Origin: Streptomyces gossypii
GTDB lineage: Bacteria > Actinomycetota > Actinomycetes > Streptomycetales > Streptomycetaceae
Length of the DNA stretch: 64,000 nt
Direction of reading: 5' to 3'
Assembly: GCF_025165795.1 (NCBI RefSeq)
Contig: NZ_JAJAGO010000004.1
Coordinates: 434,001-498,000 of the forward strand
Shown here: piece after piece, positions 44,072 to 53,480 of the stretch
Position numbering within the stretch: position 1 is the stretch's first letter
Layout: each line of letters begins with the position of its first letter
Program-made: the position numbers and the translations under genes
The notes under the pieces: generated by a model
Seen by the model: the letters and a program-made list of their open reading frames with translations, nothing else
Told to the model about the DNA's origin: nothing
The model's database searches: none

Positions 44072-46678
44072 GTGCCCGGTGAGAATCTGACCCGCGACGA
44101 AGCGCGGCAGCGTGCCAGGCTGCTGGACGTGGACGGGTACGAGGTCGCGCTGGACCTGCGGTCCGCGCTCGCTCCGGCCCCGGAGGGGGCGGAGCGGACG
44201 TTCCGTTCGACGACCACCATCCGCTTCCGCTGCGCCGAGCCGGGCGCCGCCACCTTCGTCGACCTGGTGGCCCCGTCGGTCCACTCGGTGACGCTGAACG
44301 GACGCGCACTGAACCCCGACACCGCCTTCGACGGCACCCGCGTCACCGTCGACGGCCTGGCCGCCGAGAACGAACTGGTCATCGATGCCCGCTGCGCCTA
44401 CAGCCGCACCGGTGAGGGCCTGCACCACTTCGTCGATCCGGAGGACGGCGAGGTCTACCTCTACACCCAGTACGAACCGGCCGACGCACGCCGGGTCTTC
44501 GCCAACTTCGAACAGCCCGACCTCAAGGCGCCGTTCGACTTCACCGTGACCGCCCCCGCGCACTGGACGGTGCTGAGCAACGGCGAGCGGGAGGGCGAGC
44601 CCACCACCGCCGACGGCGACGCCCTGGTGTGGAGTTTCGCCCGCACCCAGCCGATCTCGACCTACATCACCACGGTCGTCGCGGGCCCCTACCACTACGT
44701 CACCGACCGCTACCGGCGCGTGTCCGAGGACGGGACGGAGCTGGAGATCCCGCTCGGCGCGCTCTGCCGCAAGGGCCTGGCCCGGCACTTCGACGCCGAC
44801 GACATCTTCCTCATCACCAAGCAGGGCCTGGACTTCTTCCACGACAACTTCGACTTCCCCTACCCGTTCGGCAAGTACGACCAGGCGTTCGTGCCGGAGT
44901 ACAACATCGGCGCGATGGAGAACCCCGGCTGTGTCACCTTCCGGGAGGAGTTCGTCTTCCGCGGCAAGGTCACCGAGGCGTCGTACGAGGGCCGGGCGAA
45001 CGTCATCCTGCACGAGATGGCGCACATGTGGTTCGGCGACCTGGTCACCATGGAGTGGTGGGACGACCTGTGGCTCAAGGAGTCCTTCGCGGACTTCATG
45101 GGCGCCCTGGCGCTTGTCGAGGCGACCCGCTTCGAGGACGGCTGGATCACCTTCGCGAACCGCCGCAAGGCCTGGGCGTACCGCGCGGACCAGCTGCCTT
45201 CCACCCACCCCGTCACGGCCGACATCCACGACCTGGAGGACGCCAAGCTCAACTTCGACGGCATCACCTACTCCAAGGGCGCTTCGGTGCTCAAGCAGCT
45301 GGTGGCCTATGTGGGCCGGGACGCCTTCCTGGAGGGCGCACGGCGCTACTTCAAGCGGCACGCCTGGGGCAACACCCGGCTGACCGACCTGCTGTCCGTG
45401 CTGGAGACGACCTCCGACCGGGACATGGGCGCCTGGTCGAAGGCGTGGCTGCAGACCGCCGGAGTCAACTCGCTGCTTCCGCAGGCGACCTACGACGCCG
45501 ACGGCCGGATCACCGAACTCGCCGTCCTGCAGGAGGCGCCCGAATCGCATCCGGTGCTGCGCCCGCACCGGGTCGCGGTCGGGCTCTACCGGCGCGAGAG
45601 GGCCGGCTCCGGCCTGGTGCGCTACGCCCGCGCCGAGGTGGACGTCACCGGTCACCGCACGGTGGTCGAGGAGCTGGCCGGATCCGAGCGGCCCGACCTG
45701 ATCCTGGTCAACGACGACGACCTGACCTACTGCAAGATCCGCTTCGACGAGGCGTCGCTGCAGACCCTGCGCGACCACCTGGGCGAGATCACCGACAACC
45801 TCAGCCGCGCGCTGTGCTGGTCCGCGCTGTGGAACCTCACCCGGGACGGGCTGATGCCCGCACGCGACTTCCTCGGCCTGGTGCTGCGCTTCGCGGGTGA
45901 CGAGACGGACGTCGGCGTGCTCCAGATGCTGCACTCGTGGGCAGGGGTCGCCCTGGGGCGCTACACCGTGCCCGAAGGACGCGAGAGTGCCGGGCGGGAG
46001 CTGACCGAGGGCGCGCTGACCCAGCTGCGGCGTGCCGAGCCGGGCAGCGGCCACCAGCTGGCATGGGCCCGCTTCTTCACCTCGCTCGCCGAGAGCGAAC
46101 ACGACCTGCGGCTGCTGCGCGGGCTGCTGGCGGGCACCGGCCGTATCGACGGGCTGGAGGTCGACCAGGAGCTGCGCTGGACCTTCCTGCTGCCGCTGGT
46201 GGCGCACGGCACCCTGGGCGCCTCCCAGGTGGAGGAGGAGCTGGCCCGCGACGACACCGCCTCCGGCAAGCGGCACCAGGTGCGCTGCCTGGCCGCACGG
46301 CCCTCGCCGGAGGTCAAGGCGGCGGCGTGGTCCTCGGTCGTGGAGTCCGACAAGCTGTCCAACGCTCTGGTGGAGGCGACGATCTCCGGCTTCGCACACC
46401 CCGGCCACCAGGAGCTCACCGCGCCGTACACACCGCGGTACTTCGAGGCGATCGAGGGCATCTGGCGGACGCGTTCGATAGAGACCGCGATGGCGATCGT
46501 ACGGGGCCTGTACCCGGCCCAGCAGGGCGACCAGAAGACGGCGGACGCCACGGAGAGGTGGCTGACCGGGCACCGCGAGGCACCGCCCGCGCTGCGGCGG
46601 CTCGTGCTGGAAGCCCAGGACGACCTGCTCCGCGCGCTGCGGGCGCAGCAGTGCGACGCGCGGGACGCCACGGGCTGA
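44072..46678 (+). CDS. pepN: aminopeptidase N, M1 zinc family (copy 1)
   Basis: The protein is 868 aa from GTG 44072, preceded by AAGGGAG; the frame is open further upstream, but the family start (PGENLTRDEA) is here. The exopeptidase motif G280-A-M-E-N and zinc motif H314-E-M-A-H318, with the third ligand Glu in W-L-K-E-S-F, are intact. It removes N-terminal amino acids from peptides in the cytoplasm. Compared with copy 2 at 50034 it has a longer N-terminal loop (P-A-P-E-G-A-E-R) and Lys instead of Asn before the third ligand. Confidence 0.95.
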   Translation: MPGENLTRDEARQRARLLDVDGYEVALDLRSALAPAPEGAERTFRSTTTIRFRCAEPGAATFVDLVAPSVHSVTLNGRALNPDTAFDGTRVTVDGLAAENELVIDARCAYSRTGEGLHHFVDPEDGEVYLYTQYEPADARRVFANFEQPDLKAPFDFTVTAPAHWTVLSNGEREGEPTTADGDALVWSFARTQPISTYITTVVAGPYHYVTDRYRRVSEDGTELEIPLGALCRKGLARHFDADDIFLITKQGLDFFHDNFDFPYPFGKYDQAFVPEYNIGAMENPGCVTFREEFVFRGKVTEASYEGRANVILHEMAHMWFGDLVTMEWWDDLWLKESFADFMGALALVEATRFEDGWITFANRRKAWAYRADQLPSTHPVTADIHDLEDAKLNFDGITYSKGASVLKQLVAYVGRDAFLEGARRYFKRHAWGNTRLTDLLSVLETTSDRDMGAWSKAWLQTAGVNSLLPQATYDADGRITELAVLQEAPESHPVLRPHRVAVGLYRRERAGSGLVRYARAEVDVTGHRTVVEELAGSERPDLILVNDDDLTYCKIRFDEASLQTLRDHLGEITDNLSRALCWSALWNLTRDGLMPARDFLGLVLRFAGDETDVGVLQMLHSWAGVALGRYTVPEGRESAGRELTEGALTQLRRAEPGSGHQLAWARFFTSLAESEHDLRLLRGLLAGTGRIDGLEVDQELRWTFLLPLVAHGTLGASQVEEELARDDTASGKRHQVRCLAARPSPEVKAAAWSSVVESDKLSNALVEATISGFAHPGHQELTAPYTPRYFEAIEGIWRTRSIETAMAIVRGLYPAQQGDQKTADATERWLTGHREAPPALRRLVLEAQDDLLRALRAQQCDARDATG

Positions 46679-46848
46679 CCGGGCGAGGGCCGGGCGGGCG
46701 GGGCGGCGGCTGGGGGCGGCTGGGGCGGCTGAAAGGGCGAGCCTGCTCGGCAGTCGAACTCCCGTACTTTAGGACGGTGTTGTCCGGCTTTGTCGACGAC
46801 CCTGTAACAGTGGTTAGGAGCCCGCCGCCGGGCGGGCATCGCGGGGGC

Positions 46849-47937
46849 ATGACCCCAGACACCCCGCCCTCCCCGCTCTGCCCCAGCCCTCTCGGCCCGC
46901 CGGGGCCGCCTGGTCCGCCGTCCGAGGCCCGCCGCCAGATCCTCCACTGCCGCACCCTGCGCGAGCAGGGCGTGTCCGCCGCCGAGGCCACCGAACGCTG
47001 CCGCCCCGGCGGCCCCTGGCGGATGCTGCTACCGGGTGTCTATCTGCTCGGCCAAGGGCCGCCGACCAGCGAGGAACGGCTGTGTGCCGCCCTGCTGTAC
47101 GCGGCCGGGCAGCCGATCCCCGCCCAGGCGGGCCCGGACCGGTGCCCGGCACCGGTACCGCCCGCGCCGTCCGCACCGGAGGCCCAGATCACCGGACTCG
47201 CCGCGCTCGCCCTGCACGGCTTCGCCACCGCCCCGTCGCTGCCCGCGCTGGAACACCTCGACGTGCTGCTCCCCCGCGTCCGCAGGCTCCGCTCCTCGGG
47301 TTTCGCGCGCATCGTGCGCGCCCAGGTGATGCCCCGGGCCGAGCAGATCACCGGACTGCCGGTGGCCCCGGTCGCCCGCGCGCTCGCCGACGCCGTGGCC
47401 GGACTGACCGACCCGGTGGCCGGGCTGCCGGATGCCGCCCTGGCCCGCCGCCTGCTGACCGAGGCGGTGCGCGGACGGCGCTGCGAGGCGGCAGCGGCCG
47501 TACGGGAGTTGGACCGGGCCGGGCTGCTGGAGCTTCCGAGGGTGGCGGAGGCCGTCGAGAACCTCCTCGTCGAGGACCGTGCGGACGCGGAGGGGGATCT
47601 GTACGCGCTGGTGCGCCTGCACCGGCTCCCCGACCCCTGCTGGAACGTCGGCCTGCGGCTCCCCGGCGGTCCGGTGCTGGGCACCCTGGACGCGTACTGG
47701 CCCGAGGAGGCCGTCGCCGTCGAGATCACTCGCACGCCGCTGCCGGGCCAGGAAGCGCGCCGGGCGGAGCACGCGCGCCGGCGCGAGGTTCTGGAGCGGC
47801 TCGGGATCACCGTCCTGGCGCTGACCCCGGAGAAGCTGCGCACCTCGCCGCGGCAGCAGGCCGCGGTGGTACGGACGGCGCTGATGGCCGCCGACGACCG
47901 TGAGCCCCCGGCGTATGTCATGGTGCTGCCGCACTGA
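46849..47937 (+). CDS. PD-(D/E)XK-like (DUF559/Vsr-type) nuclease-domain protein with AbiEi-like N-terminus
   Basis: This 362-aa protein starts at ATG 46849 (MTPDTPPSP). After a Pro-rich leader, residues about 30-100 resemble the winged-helix region of AbiEi-type proteins (R-C-R-P-G-G-P-W-R-M-L-L-P-G-V-Y). The C-terminal 100 residues resemble a Vsr/DUF559 fold: L-G-T-L-D-A-Y-W, then V-A-V-E-I-T, followed by a helix and L-G-I-T-V-L-A-L-T. The usual E-x-K ends as E-I-T, so catalysis is uncertain. No cognate toxin is adjacent. The function is not established. Confidence 0.75.
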   Translation: MTPDTPPSPLCPSPLGPPGPPGPPSEARRQILHCRTLREQGVSAAEATERCRPGGPWRMLLPGVYLLGQGPPTSEERLCAALLYAAGQPIPAQAGPDRCPAPVPPAPSAPEAQITGLAALALHGFATAPSLPALEHLDVLLPRVRRLRSSGFARIVRAQVMPRAEQITGLPVAPVARALADAVAGLTDPVAGLPDAALARRLLTEAVRGRRCEAAAAVRELDRAGLLELPRVAEAVENLLVEDRADAEGDLYALVRLHRLPDPCWNVGLRLPGGPVLGTLDAYWPEEAVAVEITRTPLPGQEARRAEHARRREVLERLGITVLALTPEKLRTSPRQQAAVVRTALMAADDREPPAYVMVLPH

Positions 47938-47948
47938 GTCAGTGCGGC
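47928..47948. terminator. palindrome embracing both stop codons of converging genes
   Basis: GCCGCACTGA-G-TCAGTGCGGC is a perfect 10-bp inverted repeat around one base. It contains the TGA of the plus-strand gene (47935-47937) and the TGA of the minus-strand gene (47941-47939), and can be extended outwards with small mismatches. It probably acts as a shared terminator. Confidence 0.75.
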
Positions 47949-49687
47949 TTCGGCAGCAGCAGTTCGGTGTTGCGGTCTCCCGGGTCGCCCTCCAGCGCCG
48001 TACGCCTGCCGGGCGCGTTGAAGGCGAGCTCGCGGTACAGCGCCGCCAGGCCCGTCTGTGAGAGGTCGTCGGGGTCGGTGCCGTACGGGGCCGCCGACTC
48101 GATGAGCGTGGTGAACAGTGAGAGCGTGCCGTCCCCGTTGTCGGCAAGCTCGATCGTGCGCGCCAGCTGCGGGAAGTCGATGTGCGAGGCGGTCGTGATC
48201 TCCCAGAAGGTGCCGTGGGCCGTGACGGTGTTCCGGTGGCTGTGCCCGTTGATCCAGGCCAGAACGTGCGGGTTGCGCTTGAGCAGGGAGATCAGCTCGG
48301 CACCGCCCTCGGGGGTGGAGGTCCCGGTGTGGTGGCTGAAGACGAGCACGTAGTCGTCCCGGTGCTGCTTCAGCTCCCGCTCCAGCCAGCGCAGCTGGTC
48401 CGCGCCGAGGGCGCCCTGGTAGTGGCCGCCGGGCCGGGTGGTGTCGAGGCTGATGCCGAAGACGCTGTCGGATATCCGGAAGGAGTAGTAGAGCCGGTCC
48501 TCGGCGAGGTTCGCCTCCGTGTAGCCGTGGCCGACCGGGCCGGGACCGGTGAAGCGGGGTTCGAGGTGGGCCGCCAGATACTCGCGCGGGGTGAAGGGCG
48601 CCCGCCCCGGATCGCTGGTGACGGTACGCAGCTCGCGTCGGTGGGCGCGCAGCATCTCCCGGAACCGTTCCCCCTTGGGGTCGAGTCCGTCCTGGACTCG
48701 CTTCCAGACGGCGGCGCCCTCGGCCCGGGGAAGGGTGAAGAGCTTCTTGTCGCCGACGGCGAAGTCGGCGAAGAAGCTGTCACCCGGCGCGTAGCAGCCG
48801 CCGGGCAGCACATCGTGGTTGCCGACCGTCGAGTACCAGGGCAGGGCCAGGCCCGGACTGTTGACCTCGCGCAGTGCGGCGCGCAGGAAACCGTCGAGGC
48901 GGGGGAATCCGAGCTGCTTGTCGGCGTCGCGGAGGGCGGACTCCGGCTGCCAGTAGAGCTTCAGGCCACTGTCCTGGACGCCCTCGTACGCCTGTGCGTC
49001 GCCGGTGTTCGGTGTGATGCGCCCGCCGCTCATCGCGGTGAGGTACCACTCCAGCTCCGCCTGGCAGTTGTTGTCGGTGTTGTCGCCCGTCGTCATCACG
49101 AAGGAGAGCGGGGCGCCCGTGGCGGGGCCGCCGCGCAGGGCGTTGACCCGCTCGATCAGGGAGACCGCCCCGGCCACCGAGAGCGCCTCCTGCGGGCGCC
49201 AGGCGCTGGCGGTCTCGGCGCGCAGGTACTCGTAGCGCAGCGGGTGCTGGACGTCCACCAGGTGCAGATCGGTGAGCTGCACGAACGAGGTGAGCGCGGT
49301 CCGCCGTTCGGCCCGCGCCCCGGAAGGGGCGGCCAGCTCGGTGCGGACGACCCGCTGCCAGCCGGGCCCGCTGCCGAGCCCCCGGTAGCCGGAGGCGCCT
49401 TTCGGTGCGGCGACCGCGTTCAGCGTGGTCTGGGCACGGGAGGGCCGGACGGCGGCAGCGGCCGCCGGGAGCTGGTGGGAACCCACGGCACCGCGCGCAG
49501 CGGGCGCGGACCCGGCGGCTTCGCCGCCACCCGGGCCGACGGCGAAACCGAGTCCGGCCGCCGCACCGGCCGCCCCGACGGTGGTGAGCAGGGTGCGCCG
49601 GTCGAGGGCGGGGCTCTCGGAGCGGTGGGGGAAGCGGTGGGGGAAGGGGTGGCGCGGAGGGCCGTCCGGCGGGTGCCTACGGGACAT
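47939..49687 (-). CDS. Tat-exported metallophosphoesterase, TIGR03767 family
   Basis: This 582-aa protein starts at ATG 49687. An N-terminal D-R-R-T-L-L motif with a hydrophobic Ala/Gly stretch is a twin-arginine signal, implying export folded with metals. The phosphoesterase domain has D in Q-L-T-D-L-H, G-D-N, G-N-H-D and S-H-H-T blocks that bind two metal ions. Length agrees with the actinobacterial TIGR03767 family. The substrate is unknown. Its stop is 1 bp from the stop of the converging nuclease-like gene. Confidence 0.92.
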   Translation of the reverse strand: MSRRHPPDGPPRHPFPHRFPHRSESPALDRRTLLTTVGAAGAAAGLGFAVGPGGGEAAGSAPAARGAVGSHQLPAAAAAVRPSRAQTTLNAVAAPKGASGYRGLGSGPGWQRVVRTELAAPSGARAERRTALTSFVQLTDLHLVDVQHPLRYEYLRAETASAWRPQEALSVAGAVSLIERVNALRGGPATGAPLSFVMTTGDNTDNNCQAELEWYLTAMSGGRITPNTGDAQAYEGVQDSGLKLYWQPESALRDADKQLGFPRLDGFLRAALREVNSPGLALPWYSTVGNHDVLPGGCYAPGDSFFADFAVGDKKLFTLPRAEGAAVWKRVQDGLDPKGERFREMLRAHRRELRTVTSDPGRAPFTPREYLAAHLEPRFTGPGPVGHGYTEANLAEDRLYYSFRISDSVFGISLDTTRPGGHYQGALGADQLRWLERELKQHRDDYVLVFSHHTGTSTPEGGAELISLLKRNPHVLAWINGHSHRNTVTAHGTFWEITTASHIDFPQLARTIELADNGDGTLSLFTTLIESAAPYGTDPDDLSQTGLAALYRELAFNAPGRRTALEGDPGDRNTELLLPKPH

Positions 49688-50033
49688 GCGGGGTCTCCCG
49701 ACTGCGAACACGAGGTGTGCGGGCGGGGTGGTTCCCACCCACTCGGGATGCTTGGCAGCGGGGATGGCCTGCGCTTTAACGGCGCCGGAACGCCCGACAC
49801 CCATCACCGTTCTTGGATCACCGGTCTTCGCTGCCGCCACGTACCGCTCCCCGCGCGGAGCGCTTCCGCTCACCCGCAGTTCACCCGGGGCCGCCGGACG
49901 CACGCGGACGACGTACGGGCAGGTCCTGGGGAGGTCTCACCTGCGCCCACGCGCCGCATGGAAGGATGGCCGGGGCGGGTTTCCCGGAAACGCGCTCAAA
50001 AGTGCCGAAGGGTGCAGGAAAGGGAGATAACAG
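49688..50033. other. divergent promoter region between the phosphoesterase and pepN copy 2
   Basis: These 346 bases hold no convincing gene. They must contain the promoters of both flanking divergent genes. I see no clear -35/-10 pair or palindromic operator. The pepN side ends with AAAGGGAGATAACAG, the ribosome site. Confidence 0.5.
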
Positions 50034-52757
50034 GTGCCTGGGACGAATCTGACCCGCGCGGAAGCACAGGAGCGCGCGCGGCTGCTGACCGTGGACGCGT
50101 ACGAGATCGAGCTGGATCTGAGTAACGCGCAGGAGGGAGGGACGTTCCGCTCGGAGACCACGGTGCGCTTCGACGCGGCCGAGGCCGGGGACACCTTCAT
50201 CGACCTGGTGGCCCCGACCGTGCACGGCATCGAGCTGAACGGTCATCCGCTGGACGCGGACTCGGTCTTCGCCGACTCGCGCATCGCGCTCAGCGGCCTG
50301 GCGGCGGGGGCGAACGAGCTGCGCGTCGTCGCGGACTGCGCGTACACCAACACGGGCGAGGGCCTGCACCGCTTCGTCGACCCGGTGGACGAGCAGGCGT
50401 ATCTGTACACGCAGTTCGAGGTACCGGACGCGCGACGGGTCTTCGCGAGTTTCGAGCAGCCGGACCTGAAGGCCACCTTCCGGTTCACCGTGCGGGCCCC
50501 CGAGGGCTGGACGGTGATCTCGAACTCCCCGGCCCCGGCGCAGGGCGCCGACGCGGGGGACACCGGGAACGTCTGGCGATTCCCGCCCACACCCCGCATC
50601 TCCTCGTACATCACCGCCGTGATCGCGGGCCCGTACCACAGCGTCCACAGCAGCTGGGAGGGTGACGACGGGCGCAGCGTGCCGCTGGGCATCTACTGCC
50701 GCCCCTCGCTCGCCGAGTTCCTGGACGCGGAGGACATCTTCGCCGTCACCCGGCAGGGCTTCGACTGGTTCCAGGAGAAGTTCGACTACCCCTATCCCTT
50801 CGCCAAGTACGACCAGCTCTTCGTGCCGGAGTTCAACGCCGGGGCGATGGAGAACGCGGGCGCGGTGACCATCCGCGACCAGTACGTCTTCCGCTCGAAG
50901 GTGACCGACGCCGCGTACGAGACGCGCGCCGAGACGATCCTGCACGAGCTGGCGCACATGTGGTTCGGCGACCTGGTCACCATGGAGTGGTGGAACGACC
51001 TGTGGCTGAACGAGTCCTTCGCCACCTACACCTCCATCGCCTGCCAGGCGTACGCCCCCGGCAGCCGGTGGCCGCACTCCTGGACCAGCTTCGCCAACCA
51101 GATGAAGACCTGGGCCTACCGCCAGGACCAGCTGCCGTCGACCCACCCGATCATGGCGGAGATCCGTGATCTGGACGACGTGCTGGTCAACTTCGACGGC
51201 ATCACCTACGCCAAGGGTGCCTCCGTACTCAAGCAGCTCGTCGCCTATGTGGGGATGGACGAGTTCTTCGAGGGCGTGCAGCACTACTTCAAGCAGCACG
51301 AGTGGGGGAACACGCAGCTCCCCGATCTGCTCGGCGCGCTGGAGCAGACCTCCGGCCGGGATCTGAAGACCTGGTCGAAGGCGTGGCTGGAGACCGCGGG
51401 CATCAACGTGCTGCGGCCGCTTGTCGAGACGGAGGCCGGCGAAGGAGCGGGCGCCGGCGAAGGAGGCGGTGTCCTCACCCGCTTCGCCGTCCGCCAGGAG
51501 GCTCCCCCGCTGCCCGCCGGGGCAACCGGCTCCCCGGTGCTGCGCCCGCACCGGATCGCGGTGGGGACGTACGACCTGGTGGACGGCAAGCTGGTCCGTA
51601 CCGACCGGATCGAGCTGGACGTCGACGGCGAACTGACCGAGGTGCCGCAGCTGACCGGCCGCCCGCGCCCGGCCGTCATCCTGCTCAACGACGACGACCT
51701 CTCCTACGCCAAGGTCCGGCTCGACCCCGAGTCGCTCGCCAACGTCACCCGGCACCTGGGCGACTTCACCGAGTCCCTGCCGCGCGCGCTGTGCTGGGCC
51801 TCCGCCTGGGACATGACCCGGGACGGCGAGCTGCCCACCCGCGACTACCTCGACCTGGTGCTCTCGGGCATCGGAAAGGAGTCGGACATCGGGGTGGTCC
51901 AGACGCTGCACCGCCAGGTGCGGCTCGCCCTGGAGCTGTACGCCGCGCCGGAATGGCGTACGACCGGGCTGGCCCGCTGGTCCGAGGCCACCCGGGAACG
52001 GCTGCTGGACGCCGAGCCCGGCAGCGACCACCAGCTCGCCTGGGCGCGTGCCCTGGCGGCGACCGCGCGGTCGGACGAGCAGCTGAGCCTGCTCTCCGGG
52101 CTGCTGGACGGCTCGGCCGGCGTCGCCGGTCTGGCTGTCGACACCGAGCTGCGCTGGGCGCTGCTGCTGCGGCTCGTGGTGATGGGGCGCGCGGACGAGA
52201 AGGAGATCGCGGCGGAGCTGGAGCGGGACGCGACCTCGGCGGGCGAGCGGCACGCCGCCGCGGCCCGCGCGGCACGGCCCACGGCCGAGGCCAAGGCGGA
52301 GGCGTGGGCGTCGGTGGTGGAGGACGACAAGCTGCCCAACGCCGTGCAGGAGGCGGTGATCTCCGGCTTCGTGCAGACTGATCAGCGCGAGCTGCTCGCC
52401 CCGTACACCGCGAAGTACTTCGCGGCTCTCAAGGGCGTCTGGGAATCACGCAGCCACGAGATGGCGCAGCAGATCGCCATCGGCCTCTATCCGTCCCCCC
52501 AGGTGCGCATGTCGACTCTGGAGGCGACGGACGCCTGGCTCGCCACCGCGGAGCCGAGCGCGGCGCTGCGGCGGCTGGTCGTCGAATCCCGTGACGGGGT
52601 CGACCGTGCGCTGCGCGCGCAGTCCGCGGACGCGGCGGCGGGCAGGGACAGGGGCCGCCGCGCGGTCTGTGCGGGGGGCGGCGGGCGCGGGCGGGGCTCC
52701 GGGCCGGCGCCGGCCGGCCCTGGGGCCGCGTCAGGAGCCCGCGTTCGAGGGCGATGA
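50034..52757 (+). CDS. pepN: aminopeptidase N, M1 zinc family (copy 2), with extended C-terminus
   Basis: This 907-aa protein starts at GTG 50034 after AAAGGGAG. The motifs are G270-A-M-E-N, H304-E-L-A-H308 and the Glu in W-L-N-E-S-F. It is a full M1 enzyme with the same role as copy 1. The normal family end is near S-A-D-A-A-A-G. Here the frame runs on for about 40 Gly/Arg-rich residues with no family resemblance to 52757, overlapping the converging response regulator. The extension suggests that the original stop codon was lost. Confidence 0.92.
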   Translation: MPGTNLTRAEAQERARLLTVDAYEIELDLSNAQEGGTFRSETTVRFDAAEAGDTFIDLVAPTVHGIELNGHPLDADSVFADSRIALSGLAAGANELRVVADCAYTNTGEGLHRFVDPVDEQAYLYTQFEVPDARRVFASFEQPDLKATFRFTVRAPEGWTVISNSPAPAQGADAGDTGNVWRFPPTPRISSYITAVIAGPYHSVHSSWEGDDGRSVPLGIYCRPSLAEFLDAEDIFAVTRQGFDWFQEKFDYPYPFAKYDQLFVPEFNAGAMENAGAVTIRDQYVFRSKVTDAAYETRAETILHELAHMWFGDLVTMEWWNDLWLNESFATYTSIACQAYAPGSRWPHSWTSFANQMKTWAYRQDQLPSTHPIMAEIRDLDDVLVNFDGITYAKGASVLKQLVAYVGMDEFFEGVQHYFKQHEWGNTQLPDLLGALEQTSGRDLKTWSKAWLETAGINVLRPLVETEAGEGAGAGEGGGVLTRFAVRQEAPPLPAGATGSPVLRPHRIAVGTYDLVDGKLVRTDRIELDVDGELTEVPQLTGRPRPAVILLNDDDLSYAKVRLDPESLANVTRHLGDFTESLPRALCWASAWDMTRDGELPTRDYLDLVLSGIGKESDIGVVQTLHRQVRLALELYAAPEWRTTGLARWSEATRERLLDAEPGSDHQLAWARALAATARSDEQLSLLSGLLDGSAGVAGLAVDTELRWALLLRLVVMGRADEKEIAAELERDATSAGERHAAAARAARPTAEAKAEAWASVVEDDKLPNAVQEAVISGFVQTDQRELLAPYTAKYFAALKGVWESRSHEMAQQIAIGLYPSPQVRMSTLEATDAWLATAEPSAALRRLVVESRDGVDRALRAQSADAAAGRDRGRRAVCAGGGGRGRGSGPAPAGPGAASGARVRGR

Positions 52758-53352
52758 CGACGGCACGGGTCCGGTCGCTCACGTCCAGCTTGGCGAAGGT
52801 GCGCAGCAGATGGGTCTTGACCGTGGCCTCGGCGATCACCAGGCGACGGCCGATCTCCGCGTTGGTGAGCCCGTCGGCCACCGCGTTCAGCACATCGGCC
52901 TCGCGGGCGGTCAGAGCCGCCACCGCGGGCTGCCGCATCCGTGCGACCAGCTTCTCGGCAACCCGGGGCGCCAGCACCGTCTCACCCCGGTGAGCCGACC
53001 GGATGGCCTCCACGAGCTGTTCCCGGGTGGTGTCCTTGAGCAGATAGCCGATGGCCCCGGCCTCGACGGCCCGTTCGATCTCGGCGTCGGTGTCGTACGT
53101 GGTGAGGATGAGCACCCGGGTCTCGGGATGCCCGGCGACGATCTCGGCGGTCGTCGCGACGCCGTCCAGGACCGGCATGCGCAGATCGACGAGGGCGACG
53201 TCCGGGGCGAGCCGCTCCACGAGGCCGAGCGCCTCCCTGCCGTCGCCCGCCTCGCCGACGACCTCGATGCTGCTCTCCGGGGCCAGCAGTGCGACCACCC
53301 CGGCACGCATCACCGCGTGGTCATCCACCACGAGCACCCGCAGCCTGTTCAT
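52429..53352 (-). CDS. NarL/FixJ-type response regulator with abnormal C-terminal extension (orphan)
   Basis: Residues 1-125 are a receiver domain with acidic pocket D10-D11, phosphoacceptor D56 and Lys106. Residues 145-207 are a LuxR-type HTH (L-T-A-R-E-A-D-V-L ... A-T-V-K-T-H). The family normally stops near residue 207 (A-L-E-R-G-L-L). Here the frame continues for about 100 Arg/Pro-rich residues antisense to pepN copy 2. No sensor kinase is adjacent, and the upstream gene is a GNAT enzyme. The functional protein may be only the first 207 residues plus a junk tail. Confidence 0.85.
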   Translation of the reverse strand: MNRLRVLVVDDHAVMRAGVVALLAPESSIEVVGEAGDGREALGLVERLAPDVALVDLRMPVLDGVATTAEIVAGHPETRVLILTTYDTDAEIERAVEAGAIGYLLKDTTREQLVEAIRSAHRGETVLAPRVAEKLVARMRQPAVAALTAREADVLNAVADGLTNAEIGRRLVIAEATVKTHLLRTFAKLDVSDRTRAVVIALERGLLTRPQGRPAPARSPARARRPPHRPRGGPCPCPPPRPRTARAAHGRPRHGIRRPAAAAPRSAPRWRARRPSPPESTCAPGGTDRGRWRSAAPSRGCVIPRRP

Positions 53353-53480
53353 CCTCACCGCCCCCTCACCGTCCGCATCCCGCCGGTCCGGTGCCCATCC
53401 TGGCCGCCGCGCCCGCCTCCGCACCAGCGTCACCCGATGGAACCTTCCGTCAACCGACCGGTGGACCTCGATGGTTCGGC

